NCBI RefSeq assembly: GCF_004364325.1
Contig: NZ_SOCP01000017.1
Span: 124,001 to 188,000, forward strand
Direction of reading: 5' to 3'
DNA from: Actinophytocola oryzae
GTDB lineage: Bacteria; Actinomycetota; Actinomycetes; Mycobacteriales; Pseudonocardiaceae
Length of the DNA: 64,000 bases
This document shows positions 52,701 to 59,441 of this stretch, piece by piece. The notes below the pieces were generated by a model that was not told the DNA's origin, searched no databases, and was given only the letters and a program-made list of their open reading frames with translations. Each line of letters begins with the position of its first letter. The stretch's first letter is position 1. The translations under genes and the position numbers were made by a program.

Positions 52701-53837
52701 CGTGCCTTCGTGGCCACCGGGTTGCTGCACACCGTGTTGCCCCACCTGACGACGCCGGACGCGGCGCAGGCATGGGCGCCGAACCCGGCCGTCGCGGTGG
52801 CCCGGGCCGTCAACTCGGGCCTGGAGACCGTCGACGACGCCGACCGGCCGTGGGAACTGGTTCAGCAGCGCGTCTCAGCCGAGCACAAGCTGCTCACCGA
52901 CGCGCTGTCCCGGCACGGGCACTCGGTCGGCATGACCGTCCGCGACGGCATCATCGTGGTGGACGTGCTCTTCCAGGGACGCAACCAGGACATCCCCACA
53001 CTCGTCGCGGGCCTCGCGGAGGAGACCGAGCACCGGGCGACGCTGCTGTCCGCGAAGGAGCGGGAGATCCTGGAGAACCACCTGGTGAACGAGGTGGCCG
53101 GCACGTTGCAGGAGTTGATCACCGGTGCGGAGAGCCAGGTGACGGCGATCAACGCCGACCTGGCGGACCGCCCGACGTCGACCGGCATGAGGCTGCGGTT
53201 GCAGTGGCGGGCAGCGCGTACCGCGCCTGAGGGCCTGGGCAGGGTGCGTGACCGGCTGCTGCGCCAGACCGCGGACGCCTGGAGTGCCGAGGACCGGGCC
53301 GCGGTCGGCGGCTTCCTGCAGGAACAGATCCGCCGGGAGCACGCCGAGGACACCTCGGGTGGTTGGGTGGAGCAGCTGACCAGGGCACTGGACTACCGCG
53401 CCTGGCACGAGTTCACCATCCAGCGCTACCAGGACGGTCAGTGGCATCCGGCGACGGGACCGGCCTCGGGCGGTGAGCGGGTGCTGGCCGCGTCGGTGCC
53501 GCTGTTCGCCGCTGCGTCGTCGTTCTACACCTCGGCCGGCAACCCGCACGCGCCACGTCTGGTCGCCCTGGACGAGGCGTTCGCCGGGGTGGACGACGAC
53601 TCCCGCGCGAAGTGCCTCGGCCTGCTGGCGGCCTTCGACCTGGACGTGGTGATGACCAGCGAACGCGAGTGGGGTTGCTACCCGCAGGTGCCCGGCCTGG
53701 CCATCGCCCAGCTCACCCGCCGCGACGGCATCGACGCGGTGCTGGTCACCCCGTGGCGGTGGGACGGCCGCGAGCGGGTCCGCCTCGACCGGCCTGCCTC
53801 CTACCTCCCGGTGCCCGAGGACCGGGTCGACGTGTGA
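49761..53837 (+). CDS. jetC: Wadjet type II SMC-like ATPase JetC (TIGR02680)
   Basis: 1358 aa. Walker A GNNGTGKSK at 39-47, two long Ala/Arg/Glu-rich coiled-coil arms from about 220 to 1000 with a hinge-like globular middle (about 600-720), ABC signature SGGER at 1236-1240 and Walker B ALDEAF at about 1269-1274. It is the MukB-like motor that extrudes DNA loops and finds small circles. GTG 49761 (GTGA overlap). A broken copy of its C-terminal part lies at 61037. Confidence 0.95.
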   Translation: MSPTPHRVRWQPLRTGLVDLFYYDVEEFHFHDGRLLLRGNNGTGKSKVLALTLPFLLDGELAAHRVEPDGDRNKRMEWNLLLGGKHPHPERLGYAWLEFGRILDDGTAEYRTIGAGLKAVAGRGIARHWFFVTSQRVGGDLSLLSPTRVALTREKLRDAVDGHGTVYDTASDYRRAVDESLFGLGTHRYEALVNLLIQLRQPQLSKRPDEKLLSRALTEALPPLDPALVTTVAEAFRGLDEEREALRGLAEARSAAEAFLTHYRRYAGIAAKRRATPVRQAHSRYEQLGRELGDAEAAHAAAHEALAAAEERLEELAATEATLEARRTALQQSPEMRDAEALKTAGQDAQRLDRFATTREADQATAADTARRRAEQLARSRADAESDEASFRTAREAARQAAETALLTEGHEALLAELAAEAPPFTNAGRSGDALIDRQSSALSRLEVLLGELHAAEAALRVARDEVDRITGEQQAAADRIATADAVVAERAAALIAATTRYVAGAVHFQVDEAEEVLAALAAWTEAPVGSNPAESAVDDAVRRGAADLSRRQADVDTRRAGAEAERVAVADEIERLAEGGHDVPPTPHTRDRSGRTGRPGAPLWKVVDFAAGVPEDHRAGVEAALEAAGILDAWVTPDGELRDVHDDVVVRPGDRAPAGGLTAVLVPAVDRDEPHAATLTDAAVGSVLATIGLGPGASTWVGVDGRFANGPLTGSWHKPAAGYIGEGAREAARRIRLAELEAEHAGIRRRLDELAEIAATLAAAADALVAEQRARPSDADLLQAHVKLAAEHETRRRIDGQLAEAAEIAARRGAEERTARGEMTEFAGDVGLPPEDRALSAVRAALGDYRVALAGLWPAARAADRARGAAAQAEQEHDGAVAAHERSVVAADRARGEADAAAERHRVLVETAGAGVEELYRRLDAVATDMAVRDEHERDARRSADRARDERGKADGRRATLRVSIDTAAGERDHAVAALRAFVATGLLHTVLPHLTTPDAAQAWAPNPAVAVARAVNSGLETVDDADRPWELVQQRVSAEHKLLTDALSRHGHSVGMTVRDGIIVVDVLFQGRNQDIPTLVAGLAEETEHRATLLSAKEREILENHLVNEVAGTLQELITGAESQVTAINADLADRPTSTGMRLRLQWRAARTAPEGLGRVRDRLLRQTADAWSAEDRAAVGGFLQEQIRREHAEDTSGGWVEQLTRALDYRAWHEFTIQRYQDGQWHPATGPASGGERVLAASVPLFAAASSFYTSAGNPHAPRLVALDEAFAGVDDDSRAKCLGLLAAFDLDVVMTSEREWGCYPQVPGLAIAQLTRRDGIDAVLVTPWRWDGRERVRLDRPASYLPVPEDRVDV

Positions 53838-55114
53838 TGGCGGACGGTGTCGACGAGGTCCGCTTGCGTCGGCTGCTCGGCGGTGACCACACCGCCTGGC
53901 TGCTCGACCGGGTTCGCCGCAGGCTGGAACTGGGCAGGCCCGTGACGGGCGCGGTCACGCTCACCGGAGCCAGCCTGGAACAGCGACGCGCGGTCGAGCG
54001 GCTGCTCGGCCGCCGCGCCGGAACCGGCACCTCGTTGACGGTGTCCTTGGACGACGTCGACGCCGTCGTGCGCGCCAGCGGCGCCGCGCCGGACGGACTC
54101 GTCGCGGCCGTCAGGGTTCTCCTCGGCGAGGTGTCCGACCGGTCCGTGGCGGAGGCCGAGGAATCCGCGGCGTGGTCGGCGGCGTGCGCGCCACTGGACG
54201 GGCTCGCCGCGCGCCGGCCCGAACTGACGACCTGGCGCGCCTGGCTGGACGCCACCGGCATGGTGCGCAGGATGGCGTCAACCCCCGCGGACGCGACGGC
54301 GCTCGTCGAAGCGCTGGTGCGGGTCCTGGACGCCTTGCCATCGACCGGTCTTCCACTGGGCCGGCTGGCCGCGATGGCGACCGGCGACGCGCACGCGCTG
54401 GATGATGGCAGGCCACTGTCCACGCTGTCGCTTGGCGCGGTCCGCGTGCTGGCTGGAGCGGCTCCGGCCGGCCATGGTTCGGCTTCCGAACGCCGCGCGG
54501 CCTGGGCGGCTGTCGGCGTGCACCGGGACGAGTTGTCGTCCTCGGTGCTGTGCGTGGGTTTGCCCGGCGGCACCGCGACCGCCGTGGCACGAATGGTCGC
54601 CCTGGCCCGCGAGGCCGGGGAGCCCTGTGTCCTGACCCTGCGCCAACTCGGCCAGGACGACCTGAACCTCGGCGTCGGTGTCGGTCCGGTGCGGGTGTGC
54701 GAGAACCCGATCGTGCTGGCCTGCGCCGCCGACGAGCTGGGTGCCGAGTGCCCACCTCTGGTGTGCCTGAGCGGCCACCCGTCCGCGGCGGCACTCCGCC
54801 TGCTCACGATGTCGGCGACCGGCGGTGCCCATCTCGCCTACCACGGTGACTTCGACTGGGGCGGCATCCGCATCGCCAACGCACTGCGAGAGCGGTTCGA
54901 GTGGAGACCGTGGCGGTTCGACGCGAGGGCGTACCGGTCCGCCCTCACGTCGGTGACCGGCGGCACACTCACCGGCCGCCCCGTCGACGCCGCCTGGGAC
55001 CTCGACCTGCGCCCCGCCCTTCAACAGCACGGCGTGCACATCCAGGAGGAACTGGTACTACCCGACCTCATGAATGATCTTGCCGGCCGGGTTCACCGAT
55101 CGCACGTTCCGTGA
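53837..55114 (+). CDS. jetD: Wadjet type II nuclease JetD (TIGR02679/DUF2399)
   Basis: 425 aa. The toprim metal site is HGDFDWGGIRIAN (Asp338 and Asp340), as in topoisomerase VI A-like nucleases; PLVCLSGHPSAAALRLL is another family motif. JetD cuts plasmid DNA held by JetABC. ATG 53837 overlaps the jetC stop (TGATG); GTG 53834 is in frame too. The operon is complete and all subunits look intact. Confidence 0.92.
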   Translation: MADGVDEVRLRRLLGGDHTAWLLDRVRRRLELGRPVTGAVTLTGASLEQRRAVERLLGRRAGTGTSLTVSLDDVDAVVRASGAAPDGLVAAVRVLLGEVSDRSVAEAEESAAWSAACAPLDGLAARRPELTTWRAWLDATGMVRRMASTPADATALVEALVRVLDALPSTGLPLGRLAAMATGDAHALDDGRPLSTLSLGAVRVLAGAAPAGHGSASERRAAWAAVGVHRDELSSSVLCVGLPGGTATAVARMVALAREAGEPCVLTLRQLGQDDLNLGVGVGPVRVCENPIVLACAADELGAECPPLVCLSGHPSAAALRLLTMSATGGAHLAYHGDFDWGGIRIANALRERFEWRPWRFDARAYRSALTSVTGGTLTGRPVDAAWDLDLRPALQQHGVHIQEELVLPDLMNDLAGRVHRSHVP

Positions 55115-55488
55115 GAGTGTCCCCGCCGGCGGATGCTGAGGCCGAGGCCCTGGCCCGAGAGAGCCGGCAGGGCTTGCCGCCAAGGTGGCCATGCGCACGC
55201 CCGTCCGTGGCTGTAGTCCCGTACCCGCCGCCGTGTCCGCCCCCGAACTGCTCGCCCTCATGTGCATGCGGGCAAGATCGGCTCGCACGCTGAACGGAGG
55301 GCGCCGGAAGGTAAGGTTGGCATAGTCCGACCTGCGCGTCAGGTGCCGCAGCCGTTCGGCTTCGAGGTGTCAACAGAGCACCGGGACCATTGGGATCAGC
55401 TTGGTGACCGCTGCACGGATCGCCCGTGCGAGTGGTTGATCCATCCGTTCGCACGCTCCGACGTGCTCCGTTCTGTCCCGGACGGCCT
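55115..55488. other. non-coding mosaic after jetD
   Basis: No intact gene. At 55309-55341 a 33-bp block (GGTAAGGTTGGCATAGTCC followed by GACCTGCGCGTCA, overlapping) is close to the block at 63628-63659 just before the Uma2 gene, so it is probably a stray copy of that promoter. The rest is not recognised. Confidence 0.5.
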
Positions 55489-55640
55489 CTACCAGCCGCG
55501 CTCGCGCCATTCGTCGAGCTTCGGACGTTCCGTGCCGAGGATCGCGTCGTCCCCGTAGCCCGGTATAACCAGGTGCCGGCAGCTTGTCGAAGAGCCGCGA
55601 CTTCACGTCGTCGATGAACGACAGGCCGCCTGAGGTGTCC
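55489..55640 (-). pseudogene. MBL-fold hydrolase 3' fragment (copy A)
   Basis: Minus-strand reading gives SFIDDVKSRLFDKLP, then after a frameshift GYGDDAILGTERPKLDEW and a stop TAG (55489-55491). It is the C-terminal ~45 residues of an MBL-fold hydrolase. The catalytic metal-binding part is absent. Related fragments occur at 57692, 59213 and 60887. Confidence 0.8.
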
Positions 55641-55849
55641 GGACGGTGGTGGTCTGACTGCCTAGGCGTGGGGCGAGCGTGAGTCGGTGTGGCGCGAGGC
55701 CGCTGCGCTGCTGGGGCAGGGCGTGCCGGTCGCGGCGGTTCTGGCGCGGCTGCGGGTGTCGGCTGCGGGTGTACGGGTGCATCGTCAAGATCGGCGGAAC
55801 TTTGTCTCGGTGGCAAGGTCACGCCGACTGGTGACGTCGGTCACCAGGC
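55641..55849. other. non-coding stretch before the TetR gene
   Basis: No convincing gene. A plus-strand piece LWREAAALLGQGVPVAAVLARLRVS-like (55687-55770) may be a decayed helix-turn-helix of a transposase, but is too short to assign. Confidence 0.3.
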
Positions 55850-55878
55850 TTGACTGCCTACCAACTAGAAGGTAGAAA
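55850..55878 (+). promoter_or_regulatory. TetR gene promoter with operator
   Basis: TTGACT (55850-55855) and TAGAAA (55873-55878) are 17 bp apart. The spacer and -10 contain CTACC-AACTAGAA-GGTAG (55858-55875), an inverted repeat matched at 56503-56520. The ATG at 55886 is 8 bp after the -10, so the transcript is probably leaderless and self-repressed. Confidence 0.75.
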
Positions 55879-55885
55879 TACCGGC

Positions 55886-56446
55886 ATGGCGACAGCGGAT
55901 CGAATCCTGGACAGCGCTCAGGCGCTGGTGCAGGTTCGGGGGTACAACGGCTTCTCCTACGCCGACATCAGTGCCGAGCTGTCGATCACGAAGCCGAGCA
56001 TCCACCACCATTTCCCCACCAAGGCCGCATTGGCCGAGGCGCTGATCGCGCGCTACCGGGAGCGGTTCGCCGCAGCGCGCAAAGAGGTCGACGACGACAT
56101 GGCGGGCGCGCGGCAGCGCCTCGTGAACTACGCAGGGCTGTACGCCGAGACCTTCGCCGACGGCGGCCGTATCTGCCTGTGCGGCGTCTTCGCCGTGGAT
56201 GCGGAGAGCCTGCCCGTCGAAGTGCGGCAGGCGACGGACGGATTCTTCGCCGATCAGCGGCAATGGGTGGCCGGCGTGCTGGCCGAGGCGGGCGTGCCTG
56301 CCACCCGGACCGGCGCGGCGGCGGAGGCATACCTGGCGGCCCTAGAGGGTGCACTGTTGCTGGCCCGGGCTCATGGACAGCCGGACGGCAACGACCGGGA
56401 CGTCGTCCGGTCGGTAGCCGCAACCTTGGTCGACGCTCTGCTCTGA
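55886..56446 (+). CDS. TetR family regulator (LmrA/YxaF-like)
   Basis: 186 aa. N-terminal HTH: RILDSAQALVQVRGYNGFSYADI, then ITKPSIHHHFPTKAAL. The GGRICLCGVFAVD segment near 92-104 is typical of the LmrA/YxaF-like group. It probably represses itself and the downstream SDR gene through the CTWCC-N8-GGTAG sites. The ATG 55886 gives a leaderless start. Confidence 0.9.
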   Translation: MATADRILDSAQALVQVRGYNGFSYADISAELSITKPSIHHHFPTKAALAEALIARYRERFAAARKEVDDDMAGARQRLVNYAGLYAETFADGGRICLCGVFAVDAESLPVEVRQATDGFFADQRQWVAGVLAEAGVPATRTGAAAEAYLAALEGALLLARAHGQPDGNDRDVVRSVAATLVDALL

Positions 56447-56456
56447 AACACACCCC

Positions 56457-56488
56457 GAGGGCACCGTGCCTTCTGCGGTGCTCTTTTT
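56457..56488 (+). terminator. rho-independent terminator after tetR
   Basis: GCACCG (56461-56466) and CGGTGC (56476-56481) form a stem, followed by TCTTTTT. It separates tetR from the SDR gene, which therefore has its own promoter. Confidence 0.8.
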
Positions 56489-56502
56489 CGGGACCAACGA
56501 AC

Positions 56503-56520
56503 CTTCCAACTAGTAGGTAG
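56503..56520. promoter_or_regulatory. TetR operator upstream of SDR gene
   Basis: CTTCC-AACTAGTA-GGTAG, same layout as the site at 55858-55875, 20 bp before the SDR start. Confidence 0.75.
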
Positions 56521-56539
56521 CCAAGTAAGGAGAACGAAC

Positions 56540-57310
56540 ATGGACTTCACCGGCCGAAAGCTCATCGTTGTCGGCGGCAGCAGCGGCATGGGCCGTCAGG
56601 TCGCCGCGGATGTCGTCAGCCGCGGCGGCAGCGCCGTCGTCATCGGCTCCCGCCCCGAGCGGGTCGAGAAGACCGTGGCCGACCTGGCCACCCGCGGACA
56701 GGCATGGGGCATCACCGCCGACCTGCGTGACCCCGCCGAGGCGACCCGGGTGCGCGAGGAACTGGCCGACCAGCACGCGGACGCGACGCTGCTGGTCAAC
56801 GCGGCCGGCGTGTTCAAGCCGCTGCCGTTCCTGGAGCACACCGCCGCCGACTACGACAGCTACCTGGACCTGAACAAAGCCACGTTCCTGATCACCCAGA
56901 CCGTGGCACAGGGCATGGTGAACAGCGGCCAGGGCGGCGCCATGGTCAACATCGGCAGCATGTGGGCTAAGCAGGCCATCGCCGCGACTCCGTCGTCGGC
57001 GTACTCGATGGCCAAGGCCGGCCTGCACGCACTGACCCAGCACCTGGCCCTGGAACTGGCTGCCTACAAGATCCGGGTCAACGCCATCTCCCCGGCCGTG
57101 GTGGCCACCCCCATCTACGAAGGTTTCATCCCGCCGGCCGAGGTCAGCACCGTGCTGGCCGGGTTCGACAGCTTCCACCCGATCGGCCGGATCGGCACCA
57201 CCGAGGACGTCTCCGCCGCCGTCACCTTCCTGCTCTCCGACCAGGCCGGCTGGGTCACCGGCGCGATCTGGGACGTCGACGGTGGCGTCATGGCCGGCCG
57301 CAACCAGTAA
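56540..57310 (+). CDS. short-chain dehydrogenase/reductase
   Basis: 256 aa. Cofactor motif VGGSSGMGRQ at 11-20, NAAG near 90, active site SMWAKQ...YSMAK with Tyr and Lys (about 155-159), and the C-terminal DVDGGVMAG. NADP(H)-type by the Arg after the second strand (GSRPERV). It oxidises or reduces an unknown carbonyl/alcohol, probably one sensed by the TetR regulator. ATG 56540 with AAGGAG at 8 bp. Confidence 0.92.
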   Translation: MDFTGRKLIVVGGSSGMGRQVAADVVSRGGSAVVIGSRPERVEKTVADLATRGQAWGITADLRDPAEATRVREELADQHADATLLVNAAGVFKPLPFLEHTAADYDSYLDLNKATFLITQTVAQGMVNSGQGGAMVNIGSMWAKQAIAATPSSAYSMAKAGLHALTQHLALELAAYKIRVNAISPAVVATPIYEGFIPPAEVSTVLAGFDSFHPIGRIGTTEDVSAAVTFLLSDQAGWVTGAIWDVDGGVMAGRNQ

Positions 57311-57369
57311 GCGCCGAGGCAGGGCCGTAGGCATTGATGTCAGAACGGCAACCAAGACGTTGAGGTGCC

Positions 57370-57402
57370 GGGGTCAAGCCGCTCAAGTAGCGGTTTGACC
57401 CC
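57370..57402 (+). terminator. strong hairpin after SDR gene
   Basis: GGGGTCAAGCCGCT (57370-57383) and AGCGGTTTGACCCC (57389-57402) make a 14-bp stem with one G-T pair and a CAAGT loop. No U-tract; it is a terminator or the end of a mobile element. Confidence 0.6.
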
Positions 57403-57416
57403 AGCGTCGTTCGAGT

Positions 57417-57690
57417 GTGGAACAACCGGCCTTCCCAACCGCCGACGTGCTGGTGCCGAGACAGGTCGTCGATGAATGGCTGGCTGAGTTCGACACCGGG
57501 TTCGCGGCGATCGCGGGCCGGTTCGGGCGAGGTGGAGCCGCGCAGGCAGGCGCGAGCGTTTCTGCTCGGCCTTCTCGATGCCGACCGGAATCTCGAACGC
57601 GTGCACTCCGACAATCGGGAGGATCAGGCTCACTCGACCAAGGCACGTTGGGAACGGTCTCGTTGTGCTCCGAGATGGTTGCGCCACTCA
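57417..57690 (+). pseudogene. IS701-like transposase N-terminal relic
   Basis: Frame one reads VVDEWLAEFDTGFAAIAGRFGR, then one frame away VEPRRQARAFLLGLL; this is the usual start of IS701-type transposases. A frameshift at about 57527 and loss of the catalytic part show decay. Confidence 0.5.
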
Positions 57691-57691
57691 T

Positions 57692-57737
57692 GCGCCATTC
57701 GAGCTTGGGCCGTTCGGCGCCGAGGGTGGAGTCGTTA
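57692..57737 (-). pseudogene. MBL-fold hydrolase 3' fragment (copy B)
   Basis: Minus strand reads NDSTLGAERPKLE-WR, matching the end of copies C and D with a 3-base loss. It touches the stop codon of the RNase H-like gene. An internal piece of the same gene lies on the far side of that gene at 58577-58655. Confidence 0.65.
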
Positions 57738-58520
57738 GCTGGGATATCCGTGGCGCTTCAACCACCGAGAAGTGCAGCAGGACTCGCAGGGCTCCAGCGC
57801 GCCCGGGGTCACGTCGCCCCAGGCGATGCGGACCTTCTCGTGAACGTTCTTGCCCTGCCGGTCTGCACGCCGTTGTCCCCGGTCAAGCCACGTGCAGTCG
57901 GGGTCGTTGTGGTAGGCATTGCCGCCTTTGGTGCGGTAGCCGTACGGCAGTACGCCAGGCTTGGGTGGTTTGCAGAGGGAACACCAGTCGACGGGCAGCT
58001 CGTGCACACATTCACCGTTGTCCGACGCATCCTGACTGGCGGTTGTCTCTACCGATTCCGCCGGGCCGGCAAACGCGTCAGCCGTGACGTCCTCTCTTCC
58101 GCTCATCGCCAGCCGCATACTCTCCATGGCCAGACGATTCGTGCGGGCGGTGTTCGGATCACCGTCGATCCAGTGCCAATCCACCTCGTGCCGTTCAACG
58201 ACGGTGCCGAGTTCTCGCCACAGGTCGACGTTGTCTGCTGCGTCAACCCGCGGACCTGGCGGCGTACGTGTGACCCCGTCTGAAAGGTATCTGCAGTCCG
58301 TGTGGACTCGGGCTGAACAAGGCCGGGTCAGGCTCCCGAACGCCTGGATCAGTGCCGTCAGCACCATGCGGTCTCTCGTGGTCGCCGACACTCGGCCTCC
58401 GGCGAGTTCCTTCTCGTGGCGACCGTACTTCAGCAAGGCGCCCCAACCGCCCGGGCCAGGATCAGAGTGGCAAACGCCATCTATGTAAATATCGACGGCC
58501 CGCCCAGGTTCCGTGGACAC
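57735..58520 (-). CDS. RNase H-like protein lacking catalytic residues, with Cys-rich tail
   Basis: 261 aa. Residues 8-150 align with the RNase HI at 40933: YIDGVCHSDPGPGGWGALLKY, then HTDCRYLSDG. Asp14 and Asp75 are kept, but the active Glu is Val53 (RDRMVL), and the last Asp is Asn (ARTNRLA) with the catalytic His loop gone. It should not cut RNA. The C-terminal ~95 residues carry CVHELPVDWCSLC, YHNDPDCTWL and PCESCC, a likely zinc-binding module. GTG 58520 by alignment to rnhA; ATG 58532 is possible. Confidence 0.75.
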   Translation of the reverse strand: MSTEPGRAVDIYIDGVCHSDPGPGGWGALLKYGRHEKELAGGRVSATTRDRMVLTALIQAFGSLTRPCSARVHTDCRYLSDGVTRTPPGPRVDAADNVDLWRELGTVVERHEVDWHWIDGDPNTARTNRLAMESMRLAMSGREDVTADAFAGPAESVETTASQDASDNGECVHELPVDWCSLCKPPKPGVLPYGYRTKGGNAYHNDPDCTWLDRGQRRADRQGKNVHEKVRIAWGDVTPGALEPCESCCTSRWLKRHGYPS

Positions 58521-58576
58521 GTTCCCGAACATAGCGTCGAGGGATGCCACCGTCACGCTATGGATTGGATTGGGTG

Positions 58577-58655
58577 GATGAAGTTCTCCGGCGAGGTCGT
58601 CCGGCCCATCCCACCCGGGAACCGAGTATCGCACTGGCGGTGAACAGCGTGGCAA
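58577..58655 (-). pseudogene. MBL-fold hydrolase internal fragment (copy B')
   Basis: Aligns along 75 bp with 59352-59427 of copy C (GTTCTCCGGCGA..., CCCACCCGGGAAC, GCGGTGAA). On the minus strand this is the LFPGG-type region. Together with copy B it brackets the RNase H-like gene, as if that gene had landed in an MBL gene. Confidence 0.6.
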
Positions 58656-58658
58656 CGA

Positions 58659-58965
58659 TCAGCGACCTTCGTGAGGTATGAGAGGGCGCGCGACCGACAC
58701 GACGACGAGTAGATCCCGAAGCCCATCGAAGTCGTCTGGACTCGTCGTGTAAAGCGGTAGTTCCTCCGCGAATGGAATGGGATCGAACTCGTGCTCGGCG
58801 CGCTGGAGTAGTCCAGGCGGCGAGCGCGTTCCGCATGCTCGTCGTAGGTCTCCTGCTCGCTGTTCGGTCGAACTTGGTGGGGCCCAGCAGAGAGTTCGGC
58901 GAGAGTGATCGCACTGATCGCCAGCTCGACTGGCAGTTCGGCTGGATCAACCCAGCGGCGCAGGA
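58659..58965 (-). pseudogene. broken VapC-like PIN toxin
   Basis: Minus strand shows ELAISAITLAELSAGPH, then in another frame LLQRAEHEFDPIPFAEELPLY, YTTSPDDFDGLRDLL and a stop at 58659-58661. These are the middle and end of a PIN toxin. The first Asp-containing strand is missing and there is at least one frameshift, so it is inactive. Confidence 0.7.
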
Positions 58966-59157
58966 TCAGACGGTTGCGGCGTTGCGTGACATGGCAATGA
59001 ACTCATCCCGAGCGACAAAGCGTCGACGTAACGGGATCAGCTCGCCGATTTCGTGGCCGTCTCGGGTGACCGTGAATGATTGGCCGCCTTCGACGGCATC
59101 CATGATCTCTCTGGACCGGCTTCGAAGGTCGCGTTGCGTGATCTGAGGCTGGGCCAT
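58966..59157 (-). CDS. Phd/YefM-type antitoxin, orphan
   Basis: 63 aa. ITQRDLRSRSREIMDAVEGG and FTVTRDGHEIGELIPL are the typical Phd/YefM DNA-binding fold. ATG 59157 (or 59166). The cognate toxin directly downstream is broken, so the antitoxin is an orphan and may be on the way out. Confidence 0.82.
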   Translation of the reverse strand: MAQPQITQRDLRSRSREIMDAVEGGQSFTVTRDGHEIGELIPLRRRFVARDEFIAMSRNAATV

Positions 59158-59212
59158 GACCTTCATGGTGAATAATTGTGCTACACGGTGCCACCGTGTA
59201 GCACGCTGGGAG

Positions 59213-59430
59213 TCACCAGCCACGTTCGCGCCATTCGTCGAGTTTGGGGCGCTCGGCGCCGAGGGTGGAGTCGTCTCCGTGCCCCGGGTAGAACCACGTG
59301 TCGTCCGGGAGCTTGTTGAAGATCCGCGACGACACGTCGTTGACCAACGACGTGATGTTCTCCGGCGACGACGTCTTCTCCACCCCACCCGGGAACAGCG
59401 CATCGCATCAGCGGTGAATACCGGATGCGT
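59213..59430 (-). pseudogene. MBL-fold hydrolase 3' fragment (copy C)
   Basis: The longest copy. Minus strand reads ALFPGGVEKTSSPENITSL, VNDVSSRIFNKLPDD, TWFYPGHGDDSTLGAERPK and LDEWRERGW with stop TGA at 59213. A 5-bp GATGC duplication near 59400 breaks the frame further upstream. The HxHxDH metal site is absent. Confidence 0.8.
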
Positions 59431-59441
59431 TGCCGGCTGAG

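Noticed and set aside
57735..58520. Second functional RNase HI
   Set aside because: The catalytic Glu is Val and the final Asp is Asn, with the His loop missing.
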